64,000 bases of DNA from Variovorax sp. CAN15. Lineage in GTDB: Bacteria > Pseudomonadota > Gammaproteobacteria > Burkholderiales > Burkholderiaceae_C. Every line of letters begins with the position of its first letter. Position 1 is the stretch's first letter. Below, in pieces: positions 8,091 through 16,890 of this stretch. The DNA lies in contig NZ_JASMRZ010000014.1 of NCBI RefSeq assembly GCF_030462475.1, forward strand, positions 1-64,000, read 5' to 3'. Made by a program: the position numbers and the translations under genes. The notes beneath the pieces are model-generated. The model was not told where the DNA came from. It saw only the letters and a program-made list of their open reading frames with translations, and made no database searches.

Positions 8091-9338
8091 ATGTTGACCT
8101 GGGACGAAGAAGTCAAGCCCTCCTTACCAAAGGATATGCAACAAGGTTTGCAGCACCACAGCGCATCGACCAGCGGCTTGCCCGCAGGCCGTTCGGTGGA
8201 CGCTCCGACTTCGTCGATCGCGCAACCCGCCCTCCGCACATTCAGCACGCTCGATGACGGCGCTGCGGTGCGCCCGGTTGCCACCGCAGCAGCAACGCCT
8301 GCCGCCACCATCCAATCCACCCAGCGCGTCAAGGCTTCCGACAAGCGCATCATCAACGGCCAGACCGACGTCAACCAGCTGGTGCCGTTCAAGTACAAGT
8401 GGGCGTGGGAGAAGTACCTCGCCACCTGCGCCAACCACTGGATGCCGCAGGAAGTGAACATGACGCGCGATATCGCGCTCTGGAAGGACCCGAACGGCCT
8501 GAGCGAAGACGAGCGCCGCATCGTCAAGCGCAACCTCGGCTTCTTCGTGACCGCCGACTCGCTGGCCGCCAACAACATCGTGCTGGGCACCTACCGCCAC
8601 ATCACGGCGCCCGAGTGCCGCCAGTTCCTTCTGCGCCAGGCATTCGAGGAAGCGATCCACACGCACGCGTACCAGTACATCGTCGAGTCGCTCGGCCTGG
8701 ACGAGAGCGAGATCTTCAACGCCTACAACGAGGTGCCTTCGATCCGCGAGAAGGACCAGTTCCTGATCCCGTTCATCGACGCCATCAGCGACCCCAACTT
8801 CCACACCGGCACGCCCGAGGCCGACCAGAAGCTGCTCAAGTCGCTCATCGTGTTCGCCTGCCTGATGGAAGGCCTCTTCTTCTACGTCGGCTTCACGCAG
8901 ATCCTCGCGCTGGGCCGCCAGAACAAGATGACCGGCGCCGCCGAGCAGTACCAGTACATCCTGCGCGACGAGTCGATGCATTGCAATTTCGGCATCGACC
9001 TGATCAACCAGCTCAAGCTCGAGAACCCAGGTCTCTGGACCGCGGAGTTCAAGGCCGAGATCAAGGCGCTCTTCCTGCGCGCCGTCGAACTCGAATACAA
9101 ATACGCCGAAGACACCATGCCCCGTGGCGTGCTCGGCATGAACGCCTCCATGTTCAAAGGCTACCTGCGCTACATCGCCAACCGGCGTGCACAGCAGATC
9201 GGCCTCGAAACGCTCTTCCCGAACGAGGAAAATCCGTTCCCCTGGATGAGCGAAATGATTGACCTGAAGAAAGAGCGCAATTTCTTCGAAACCCGCGTGA
9301 TCGAATACCAGTCGGGTGGCGCGCTCTCCTGGGATTGA
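8091..9338 (+). CDS. nrdB: Class Ia ribonucleoside-diphosphate reductase, beta subunit
   Basis: A 415-residue NrdB that houses the di-iron tyrosyl-radical cofactor for NrdA. The first iron-ligand Asp is in [23 protein letters not shown] supplies the next Glu and His ligands and the radical Tyr in the usual H-x3-Y spacing; DESMHCNFG gives the later Glu/His pair. Residues 1-90 form a low-complexity Ala/Thr/Ser-rich extension not found in the E. coli enzyme (376 residues). The ATG at 8091 is chosen over an upstream TTG (8079); its ribosome site is poor, which with the upstream inverted repeat suggests translation may depend on RNA structure or coupling. Same strand and operon as nrdA. Confidence 0.96.
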   Translation: MLTWDEEVKPSLPKDMQQGLQHHSASTSGLPAGRSVDAPTSSIAQPALRTFSTLDDGAAVRPVATAAATPAATIQSTQRVKASDKRIINGQTDVNQLVPFKYKWAWEKYLATCANHWMPQEVNMTRDIALWKDPNGLSEDERRIVKRNLGFFVTADSLAANNIVLGTYRHITAPECRQFLLRQAFEEAIHTHAYQYIVESLGLDESEIFNAYNEVPSIREKDQFLIPFIDAISDPNFHTGTPEADQKLLKSLIVFACLMEGLFFYVGFTQILALGRQNKMTGAAEQYQYILRDESMHCNFGIDLINQLKLENPGLWTAEFKAEIKALFLRAVELEYKYAEDTMPRGVLGMNASMFKGYLRYIANRRAQQIGLETLFPNEENPFPWMSEMIDLKKERNFFETRVIEYQSGGALSWD

Positions 9339-9423
9339 ATCTTTCGACAAGAATTAATGAATTCAAGAATTGCTCTTGCCAACGATCGCGCCGAAGAGCG
9401 CGGCATGGACGAGAGCTCAGGTG

Positions 9424-9481
9424 TTCATGGTGCTGGAGCAAAGATTCCAACACCATGAATCGCTTCACGTTACCCAACGTG
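9424..9481 (+). repeat. Two consecutive hairpins in the nrdB-histone spacer
   Basis: TTCATGGTG (9424-9432) pairs perfectly with CACCATGAA (9451-9459), and an inner TGGA (9434-9437) pairs with TCCA (9446-9449). Seven bases later CACGTT (9466-9471) pairs with AACGTG (9476-9481) around ACCC. Neither is followed by a T-run. They could protect the 3' end of the nrdB message or form a structured 5' leader for the histone-like gene, whose AAGGAG site lies at about 9520-9526. Confidence 0.65.
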
Positions 9482-9534
9482 CGTGGAGTGCTTCAATAGG
9501 TTGATTTTTTCAACTTGATCAAGGAGAAATAGAA

Positions 9535-10047
9535 ATGGCAACTGCAAAGAAAGCTCCGGCCAAGAAAGCCGCTGCAAAGAAGGCTCCGGCAAAGAAGGCC
9601 GTCGCCGCGAAGAAGGCTCCTGCCAAGAAGGTAGCAGCGAAGAAGGCACCGGCGAAGAAGGTCGCTGCCAAGAAGGCTCCTGCCAAGAAGGTAGCAGCGA
9701 AGAAGGCAGCACCGGCGAAGAAGGCCGCTGCCAAGAAGGCTCCCGCCAAGAAGGTAGCAGCGAAGAAGGCAGCACCGGCGAAGAAGGCCGCTGCCAAGAA
9801 GGCGCCTGCGAAGAAGGCCGCCGCCAAGAAGGCGCCTGCGAAGAAGGCTGCCGCCAAGAAGGCCCCTGCGAAAAAGGCTGCGGCCAAGAAAGCCGCGAAA
9901 AAGCCTGCTGCCAAGAAGCCTGCTGCGAAGAAGGCCCCCAAGGCCGCTGCCCCTGCCAAGGCTGCCGCCGTAGCGCCTGCCCCTGCGGCGCAAACGACGC
10001 TGAATCCCCAGGCAGCATGGCCGTTCCCCACGGCCAGCAAGCCCTGA
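9535..10047 (+). CDS. Histone H1-like DNA-binding protein (Ala/Lys/Pro repeats)
   Basis: A 170-residue extremely basic protein built mostly of short [13 protein letters not shown] repeats, like the C-terminal tails of eukaryotic histone H1 and the H1-like proteins of Bordetella and other Burkholderiales. The last 35 or so residues switch to an Ala/Pro-rich neutral tail ending WPFPTASKP. It has no globular domain and is expected to bind DNA non-specifically and compact the nucleoid. An AAGGAG ribosome site and a strong terminator frame the gene. The DNA itself is a degenerate tandem repeat (AAGAAGGCxxCxGCC units), so repeat number probably varies between strains. Placed right after nrdAB, it may be produced in step with DNA replication. 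Confidence 0.9.
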   Translation: MATAKKAPAKKAAAKKAPAKKAVAAKKAPAKKVAAKKAPAKKVAAKKAPAKKVAAKKAAPAKKAAAKKAPAKKVAAKKAAPAKKAAAKKAPAKKAAAKKAPAKKAAAKKAPAKKAAAKKAAKKPAAKKPAAKKAPKAAAPAKAAAVAPAPAAQTTLNPQAAWPFPTASKP

Positions 10048-10070
10048 GTTTCTCAGCGGCCTTGAAGGCA

Positions 10071-10104
10071 AAAAGCCCGGCACCTCACGGTGCCGGGCTT
10101 TTTT
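10071..10104. terminator. Bidirectional Rho-independent terminator (histone gene / pfkB)
   Basis: AAAAGCCCGGCACC pairs with GGTGCCGGGCTTTT around a TCAC loop, with a T-run on the plus strand and a complementary A-run that acts as a T-run on the minus strand. It lies 23 bases after the histone-like stop and 33 bases after the convergent kinase stop, so it can end transcription from both sides. Confidence 0.93.
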
Positions 10105-10137
10105 ATCGCCCTTTCAGGCACTCTGTCAGAGGGAAGA

Positions 10138-11040
10138 TCAGACGCCCAGCGCCTTGCGATCGATCTCGTAGTTCTGCGGGCCACGCTGCGCGATCTTGAT
10201 CGCGCCGACCTTGTTGCCCAGCGCCGCGCACTGCGCGAGCGGCCAGCCCTTTTCCAGGCCGAAGAGCAACGCGCCGCGCCATGCATCGCCGCAACCCGTG
10301 GGCTCGACCACCTCGGTGGCTACCACGCCCGGCACGTGCTCGCGCTCGCCGTCGGTCCAGATCTCGCAGCCCTCGGCCGCCAGCGTGACCACCAGGCCGC
10401 GCACGCGCTTCGATATCTCGGCCAGGCTCCAGCCGGTGCGCTGCGACAGCATCTTTCCTTCGTAGTCGTTCACCACCACCCAGCTCGCCAGATCGACGAA
10501 ATGGCGCAGCGCCTCGCCGTCGAACATCGGCAGCCCCTGGCCCGGATCGAACACGAAGGGGATGCCCGCGGCGGCGAACTGCTCCGCGTGCTGCAGCATC
10601 GCGTCGCGGCCATCGGGGGCGATGATGCCGAGCTTGATGTCCTCGCGCGCCGCCACCTTGGTGACGTGCGCCTGTTGCATCGCGCCGGGGTGGAAGGCGG
10701 TGATCTGGTTGTTGTCGACGTCGCTCATGATCATCGCCTGCGCGGTGAAGGTGTCGTCGAGCTGGCGCACGAACTCCGTGCTGATGCCCAGCGAGCGCAT
10801 GCGCTCGAGGTACGTGGCACCGTCGTTGCCGAGCGTGGCCATGGGCAACGCCGTGCCGCCGAGCGCATTGAGGCTGTAGGCGATGTTGCCCGCGCAGCCC
10901 CCGAAGTCGCGCCGCAGCGTCGGCACCAGGAACGACACATTGAGGATGTGCAGCTGGTCAGGAAGGATCTGGTCGGCGAACCGGCCCTCGAAAGTCATGA
11001 TGGTGTCGAATGCGAGGGAACCGCAAATCACTGCTGCCAT
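10138..11040 (-). CDS. PfkB-family carbohydrate/nucleoside (adenosine-type) kinase
   Basis: A 300-residue ribokinase-fold kinase. The first PfkB signature is seen in RRDFGGCAGNIAYSLNALGG and the second, with the catalytic Asp, in EPTGCGDAWRGALLFGLEKG. Such proteins phosphorylate sugars or nucleosides; several beta-proteobacterial relatives are annotated as adenosine kinases, but the substrate cannot be read from the sequence. The ATG at 11040 (MAAVICGSLAFD) matches the usual family N-terminus; the frame stays open upstream. It is the last gene after accB-accC-prmA-DUF3426 on this strand. Confidence 0.85.
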   Translation of the reverse strand: MAAVICGSLAFDTIMTFEGRFADQILPDQLHILNVSFLVPTLRRDFGGCAGNIAYSLNALGGTALPMATLGNDGATYLERMRSLGISTEFVRQLDDTFTAQAMIMSDVDNNQITAFHPGAMQQAHVTKVAAREDIKLGIIAPDGRDAMLQHAEQFAAAGIPFVFDPGQGLPMFDGEALRHFVDLASWVVVNDYEGKMLSQRTGWSLAEISKRVRGLVVTLAAEGCEIWTDGEREHVPGVVATEVVEPTGCGDAWRGALLFGLEKGWPLAQCAALGNKVGAIKIAQRGPQNYEIDRKALGV

Positions 11041-11100
11041 GGTTAGCCGTTGGTTGTGTTGAGTGGATGAAAGCAAGAAGGACGCGCACGCGCGCCCCGC

Positions 11101-12588
11101 TCAGGGATAGAAAGCTTCGACGCGGTAACCCGCGACAGGCGGCAGCGCCGCGGCCTCCGAAGCGGACAGTGTCAGGGGCAGCGAGGCCGCGCGATCCGCA
11201 CGCGCAGGCAGCACCGCCGGTGCGCCATAGTCCGCCGGCATCAGCACGCGGCGTACCACGGCACGCTCCTGCGTGTCGAGCAGCGAGAGTTCGACGGCCG
11301 GCATGGCGAGCGGCACCGTGGACCCATTGCGCAGGGTGAAGCTCAGGCGGTAGTCGTTGCCGCCGCTCTTCTCGCGTGCGAAGGCCGCGCCTTCGATCAC
11401 GATGTCGCCGATCTGGCGCAGCGCTCCAATCTCGCAGCCCGTGTACTGGCACAGCGCAGCGAGCGCGGGACGCAGATTGGGCTGGCGCGCGACGATGCCA
11501 TCGCGCTCATGGCGAACGATCTGGAACACGAGCAGCAGCACCGCAAGCGCCAACAGCAGGACCAGCGCCACGCGCACGCCCTTGCGCTGCCAGAAGCCCG
11601 AAGACCTCTCCGGCTGCTCGCCGTCTTCCGCGAAAGGATGCCCAGGCGGCGGCTCGAAGATCGGCGAAAGCACCGGGTCGGGCTCGCCGGGTCCGCTTTC
11701 GGTTTCGGTTTGCTCGCGGACCACCACGGCCGAGGCCTTCGCGGCGGCGCGCTCCTCGCGCGCCTTGGCGCTCGCGATCTTGGCCGACTTGGCGCGGGCG
11801 CGGCGCAGCGCCTTCTGCATCCGCACCTGGTCGTGGTCCTTCTCGAGCTGCTCGCGTTCGTCCGCCGCGCCGCCGTCCTCACTCTCGTCGCTCGCGCGCT
11901 CGATGAGTGCGCGCGTCTTGACGAGGCGCGGCTTGTCCAGCAGCGGCGGCGCCGGCGGTGGCGGCGCAGGCGGCGGAGACGCGAGATTCAGGTCGATGTT
12001 CGGAAACGGCGGCAGCGTGCTCGGCGGCGGCTTCCAGGCGGGCTGGGTGACGTCGAGGTCCGACCATGGCTCGTCGGCGGCAATGCCGTGCTCAGGCAAG
12101 GTCAGCGAGAAGGCAGGCAGCGGCGAGGCCGGCGCAGGGGGCGGCGACTGTGCCGGCGGCACGGTCTTCGGCGTGTGGTCGAGCACCAGTGCATCCGGCG
12201 CAAGCAGATGCTCTTCGTCCACAAGCCAATCCTTGCGCTGGCGCTGGTGCTCGGGCTCGTCGTCGAAGAAGTCGGCATCCTCGACGGATGACGACAGGGG
12301 TTGTTCCAGCTCTTCGCGTTCGGCTGGAGATGAGGGGGGCGGCGCCGATGGGGGCGAAGCGGAAGGCTGCTCGACCAGCCCCGGCATGAAGCCACTGCCT
12401 TGCACTGCAGGCGATACAGGCGTCACTGCGGTGCCGCCCGCCCCTTCCGATGTTTCGTGCAGGTCGAGCGTCGCGTCGAACACGTTGCTGCAGCGGCCGC
12501 AGCGCACCCAGCCGTCCGAGATGCGAAGCTGGTCGCGCACCACCTTGAAGGTGGTGGTGCAGGCGGGGCAGCGCGTGACGAGACTCAT
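11101..12588 (-). CDS. DUF3426 membrane protein with MJ0042-type zinc ribbon
   Basis: A 495-residue protein with three parts. The N-terminus has the C-x2-C...C-x2-C zinc ribbon RCPACTTTF...VRCGRCSNVF typical of MJ0042 proteins. A long Pro/Ala/Glu-rich, partly charged linker (about 60-330) follows. One membrane helix (GVRVALVLLLALAVLLLVF, about 345-363) leads into a C-terminal DUF3426 domain (FTLRNGSTVPLAMPAVELSLLD). Orientation is probably cytoplasmic zinc ribbon and periplasmic DUF3426 domain. Function is unknown. The start MSLVTRCPAC is chosen because it begins just before the zinc ribbon, as in relatives. It follows prmA at 85 bp, with hairpin-forming GC-rich DNA between them. Confidence 0.85.
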   Translation of the reverse strand: MSLVTRCPACTTTFKVVRDQLRISDGWVRCGRCSNVFDATLDLHETSEGAGGTAVTPVSPAVQGSGFMPGLVEQPSASPPSAPPPSSPAEREELEQPLSSSVEDADFFDDEPEHQRQRKDWLVDEEHLLAPDALVLDHTPKTVPPAQSPPPAPASPLPAFSLTLPEHGIAADEPWSDLDVTQPAWKPPPSTLPPFPNIDLNLASPPPAPPPPAPPLLDKPRLVKTRALIERASDESEDGGAADEREQLEKDHDQVRMQKALRRARAKSAKIASAKAREERAAAKASAVVVREQTETESGPGEPDPVLSPIFEPPPGHPFAEDGEQPERSSGFWQRKGVRVALVLLLALAVLLLVFQIVRHERDGIVARQPNLRPALAALCQYTGCEIGALRQIGDIVIEGAAFAREKSGGNDYRLSFTLRNGSTVPLAMPAVELSLLDTQERAVVRRVLMPADYGAPAVLPARADRAASLPLTLSASEAAALPPVAGYRVEAFYP

Positions 12589-12673
12589 GACCGGGCGATT
12601 GTAGGGTTGAGCCCTCGCCATGCGAGGGGGCTCAGGGCCACGCAAGAAGCCGGCCGGGTGCTCCGCCGGCAGC

Positions 12674-13567
12674 TCAGCAGCGAGCGGTCATGAGGATCCA
12701 GCCGTCCTCGCTGTCGCTGACTTCGAGCGCCGCGTACGGCGCGTAGGCTTCTTTGAGTTCGTCGGCCTGGCGCTCGAGGATGCCGGCCATGACGAGCGAT
12801 CCGCCCGCCTTCACATGGCCGCGCAGCAGCGGCGCGAGCAGCTTGAGCGGCGTGGCCAGGATGTTGGCCAGCACGATGTCGTACTCGCCCCTGGCGGCAT
12901 CGGGCAGGCCGGCCTTGAGCTTCACGCCGTTGGCTTCGGCGTTGAGCACGGTCGAGGAGACCGCTGCTTCGTCGATGTCGACGGCGTCGATGTCCGTCGA
13001 GCCGAACTTCGCGGCGCCGATCGCCAGGATGCCGGAGCCGCAGCCGTAGTCGAGCACGCGCTTGCCAGCCAGGGCGCCTTCGCCGTGCGTCGCGATCCAG
13101 CGCAGGCACATGCGGGTGGTCGGATGCGTGCCGGTGCCGAAGGCCAGGCCCGGGTCGAGCCTGATGACCTGCTTCGCCTGCTCGGGCGGCTCGTGCCAGG
13201 TCGGCACGATCCAGAACTCGGGCGTGACTTCGACGGGCGCGAACTGCGATTGCGTCAGGCGCACCCAGTCCTGCTCGGGCACCGTTGCGATGCCGAGCAC
13301 CTCGCAGCCTTCGTCGAAGAAGTCCTGCAGCGCGAGCACCGAAGCGGCGTCCCTGGCCTGCGCCTCGTCGGGAAAGAGCGCGATCACGCGCGAACGCTGC
13401 CAGCCCTCCTTGGGCGGCGGCATGCCCGGCTCGCCGAACAGCGCCTGCTCGGCATCGGTCTGCGCGTCGGCGTCTTCCACCGACACGCTCAATGCGTCGA
13501 GCGCATCGAGCGCTTCGCACAGCGTCTCGACCCGGTCTTCAGGCGCCATCAGGCGGAGTTCGAACAT
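12674..13567 (-). CDS. prmA: Ribosomal protein L11 methyltransferase
   Basis: A 297-residue SAM-dependent methyltransferase that trimethylates ribosomal protein L11. The N-terminal substrate-recognition domain (1-60) is followed by RLDPGLAFGTGTHPTTRMCLRW, a PrmA hallmark, the SAM-binding motif VLDYGCGSGILAIGAAKFG, and the catalytic-region motif DIVLANILATPL. Length matches E. coli PrmA (293). It lies 19 bp downstream of accC in the accBC operon, a conserved beta-proteobacterial arrangement. Confidence 0.96.
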   Translation of the reverse strand: MFELRLMAPEDRVETLCEALDALDALSVSVEDADAQTDAEQALFGEPGMPPPKEGWQRSRVIALFPDEAQARDAASVLALQDFFDEGCEVLGIATVPEQDWVRLTQSQFAPVEVTPEFWIVPTWHEPPEQAKQVIRLDPGLAFGTGTHPTTRMCLRWIATHGEGALAGKRVLDYGCGSGILAIGAAKFGSTDIDAVDIDEAAVSSTVLNAEANGVKLKAGLPDAARGEYDIVLANILATPLKLLAPLLRGHVKAGGSLVMAGILERQADELKEAYAPYAALEVSDSEDGWILMTARC

Positions 13568-13586
13568 CGCGCTTTCGCTTTCCGTA

Positions 13587-14928
<1,342 letters not shown>

Positions 14929-14936
<8 letters not shown>

Positions 14937-15054
14937 GTGCGCCCCCGCGGCTGCATCGCCCGCACGCTGCGCGTGCCATGGCAATTTGACGGCCTTCGCC
15001 CGTCCGCGCCGAGGCGCGAGCCCCCCGGTTCACAACCAGAATCTTCTTGAACAT
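14929..15054 (-). CDS. 41-codon bridging micro-ORF beginning with a duplicated accC start
   Basis: The ATG at 15054 lies two bases after the accB stop, the position where accC would be expected to begin. It encodes [11 protein letters not shown], nearly identical to the AccC N-terminus [11 protein letters not shown], then diverges into an Arg/Ala/Gly-rich sequence and stops at TAA 14931-14929, inside the second and third codons of accC. The two 27-base copies differ at four positions; one (TTC to TTT in the accC copy) creates this stop in the other frame. The intervening DNA contains hairpins such as GCACGC-GCA-GCGTGC. It looks like a palindrome-associated junction duplication that keeps accB-accC translational coupling. 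Whether the peptide is stable is unknown. Confidence 0.6.
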
Positions 15055-15056
15055 GC

Positions 15057-15530
15057 TTACTCGATGATGAACAGCGGCTGTCCGTATTCGACCGCCTGGC
15101 CGTTTTCACCGAGGATCTGGGTGATGGTTCCGGACTTGTCGGCCTCGATTTCGTTGAGGATCTTCATCGCCTCGATGATGCAGAGGGTGTCGCCCTCGTT
15201 GACCTTGCTGCCCACCTCGACGAACGCGGCGGCGCCCGGGCTCGACGAACGGTAGAAGGTGCCGACCATCGGCGATTTCACCGCGTGGCCCGACGGCGCG
15301 GCTTCGGCCGCCGCAGCGCTGGCAACGGCGGGTGCCGCCACGACGCCGACCGCTGCGGCCGGCGCGGCGGCAGCGGCCTGAGGCGCTGCCAGGGTTTGCA
15401 CATACTGCACCGGAGCGGCGCCGCCGCCCTTGACGATGCGAACCTTGCCTTCGGTTTCGGTGATTTCCAGCTCGGAAATATTCGATTCGGACACCAGATC
15501 GATCAGTGTCTTGAGTTTGCGCAGATCCAT
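15057..15530 (-). CDS. accB: Biotin carboxyl carrier protein of acetyl-CoA carboxylase
   Basis: A 157-residue BCCP. The N-terminal segment [23 protein letters not shown], an Ala/Pro-rich flexible linker (about 45-80) and the C-terminal biotinyl domain are in the standard order. The biotin-accepting Lys lies in [12 protein letters not shown], and the domain ends GQPLFIIE. Length is the same as in E. coli (156). It is first in the accB-accC-prmA operon, behind a TTATAT -10 element. Confidence 0.96.
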   Translation of the reverse strand: MDLRKLKTLIDLVSESNISELEITETEGKVRIVKGGGAAPVQYVQTLAAPQAAAAAPAAAVGVVAAPAVASAAAAEAAPSGHAVKSPMVGTFYRSSSPGAAAFVEVGSKVNEGDTLCIIEAMKILNEIEADKSGTITQILGENGQAVEYGQPLFIIE

Positions 15531-15563
15531 GGGACTCCAGTGCCGGCTGTGCCGGTCTTCAGG

Positions 15564-15594
15564 ATATAACTTGTTCGAAAATCGTTGATTTTCG
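15564..15594 (-). promoter_or_regulatory. accB promoter region with a palindrome over the -35
   Basis: On the minus strand a TTATAT -10 element (15569-15564) lies 34 bp before the accB ATG. Its -35 region is occupied by a perfect 8-bp palindrome, CGAAAATC-GTT-GATTTTCG (15576-15594), instead of a recognisable -35 hexamer. The symmetry suggests an operator for a dimeric regulator or an activator-dependent promoter. A second inverted repeat (GGCGTT 15594-15599 / AACGCC 15608-15613) lies further upstream. Confidence 0.5.
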
Positions 15595-15630
15595 GCGTTC
15601 GGCGTCTAACGCCAGCGTAAGGAACTGATT

Positions 15631-16179
15631 CTAACCATGAACCAGTTCACGCCGCCAAGCCTCCAGGTCGGTCGCTTCGAGCTTGCCCATTTTACGGGCG
15701 GCCACCGAGCCGTTCGCGTTCAGGACCAGCGTGAAGGGCAAACCACCACCCGTGTTGCCCAGATTCTTGACCAGTTCCGTGCCCTGCAGGCCGGCCAGGC
15801 CGGTCGGGTAGGTGACCGGCGTGCGCTGCAGGAACTTGCGCACGGCGCTCGGCTGATCGATGGCCAAGCCGACCACTTGCCATCCGTTCGCGCTGTTTTG
15901 ACGAAAGAAGGCGTCTATCATCGGCATTTCCTCGACGCAGGGCGGACACCAGGTCGCCCAGAAGTTCAGCAGCAGCGGCTTGCCGCGCAGGCTCGACAGG
16001 GCGAGGTCACCGCCCTCCGGGCGCTCGAAGCTCTGGGCCCAGAAGGCCGCGTCGAGCATCTCTCCCCCGCCCACGCCAATGCTGCCGCCCCGCTCCTTCC
16101 ACCAGGCGCCGCCAAGCCCGGCGGCCGCAGCCGCCACGCCGGCATAGAGCATGCCGCGTCGGGTGGGCGAAGAAGTCAT
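15631..16179 (-). CDS. TlpA-like thiol:disulfide oxidoreductase
   Basis: A 182-residue thioredoxin-fold protein with the redox motif WCPPC in LLLNFWATWCPPCVEEMP, and a cis-Pro loop in GGLPFTLVL. The N-terminus SPTRRGMLYAGVAAAAAGLGGAW has a twin-arginine followed by a hydrophobic segment, suggesting Tat export or a membrane anchor with the domain in the periplasm. Relatives (TlpA/ResA) reduce disulfides of cytochrome c or other envelope proteins. Its ATG directly abuts the stop of the upstream 198-residue gene, so the two are co-translated. Partner proteins are not identifiable. Confidence 0.85.
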   Translation of the reverse strand: MTSSPTRRGMLYAGVAAAAAGLGGAWWKERGGSIGVGGGEMLDAAFWAQSFERPEGGDLALSSLRGKPLLLNFWATWCPPCVEEMPMIDAFFRQNSANGWQVVGLAIDQPSAVRKFLQRTPVTYPTGLAGLQGTELVKNLGNTGGGLPFTLVLNANGSVAARKMGKLEATDLEAWRRELVHG

Positions 16180-16776
16180 TCACTTGTCCTTTTCTCGTTC
16201 AATCAGTCGGCGCAATGCGGGCAGATCGCCGCGCGGCACGCGCCCCTGGGCATCGGGCTTCAGGGCCCCGCGCAGGTCGTCGAGGTCGTACACCAGCAGG
16301 TGCACGCCGATTTCCTCGCCAAGCGCGCGGCTCGGCGCATGCACGCTCAGAGCCTCGACCTGTTCGCCATGGAATCCGGTCACCATGCGCGGTTCGTAGT
16401 CCACGTGGTGATCGATCAGCGCTATCTCCGCCGATTTGGAATCATCGCAGAACAACTGAATATAAATGTCCGACAGCCGCGTTGCCGTTCCATGCCACAC
16501 CGCACCGCCCACATGGGGCCGGAAGGCGGCCATCCGCTCCATCCATTCGAGCGCGAGCAGGCGCAATGCATGCAGTTCCTGCGGCTGGGTGTCTGCGCAG
16601 AAAAGCTCGATGTACTCGCGCACCTCGGCCTCGACCTCGTCGTTGTTAGGCAGCGCGGTGCGCGTCGAAAGGCCCAGGTCGCGCAGGGCGCGGCGTTTGG
16701 CCGGGCCGTACTCGAGCCCCTCCTCCACGACGAGGCGGGCTGCTGCGGCGGCGATTTCACGCTTGGACGAGTCCAT
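16180..16776 (-). CDS. Conserved protein of unknown function, divergent from mpl
   Basis: A 198-residue protein without signal peptide or membrane segments. The N-terminal part (SSKREIAAAAARLVVEEGLEYGPAKRRALRDLG) is helical and resembles the start of small Burkholderiales proteins found beside mpl. The middle contains LHALRLLALEWMERMAAFRPHVGGAVWHGTATRLSDI, and the C-terminal part has acidic IALIDHHVDYEPR and LLVYDLDDLRGAL blocks. The arrangement is vaguely like a nucleotidyltransferase-type fold, but I cannot confirm a family. The ATG at 16776 is chosen because the frame upstream runs antisense through mpl. Its stop abuts tlpA. Confidence 0.7.
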   Translation of the reverse strand: MDSSKREIAAAAARLVVEEGLEYGPAKRRALRDLGLSTRTALPNNDEVEAEVREYIELFCADTQPQELHALRLLALEWMERMAAFRPHVGGAVWHGTATRLSDIYIQLFCDDSKSAEIALIDHHVDYEPRMVTGFHGEQVEALSVHAPSRALGEEIGVHLLVYDLDDLRGALKPDAQGRVPRGDLPALRRLIEREKDK

Positions 16777-16878
16777 CGGGGCATTTTGCCCGCAGTACGC
16801 GCCCCTCACATGAACATCAGTACGGCGCACGGGACAAACGCGCGGCCCCGTCAGGGGAAGCCTCCTGCATCGCTTACC

Positions 16879-16884
16879 TAGAAT
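16879..16884 (+). promoter_or_regulatory. Candidate -10 element for a leaderless mpl transcript
   Basis: TAGAAT ends seven bases before the mpl ATG, and there is no Shine-Dalgarno sequence in the gap. If this -10 is used, transcription would begin at or next to the start codon. No good -35 is visible 17 bp upstream, so support is moderate. Confidence 0.4.
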
Positions 16885-16890
16885 CGACCG

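Noticed and set aside
9470..10083. Leu/Ser/Gly-rich open frames antisense to the H1-like gene
   Set aside because: They are repeat artefacts produced by the AAG/GCC codon array on the other strand.
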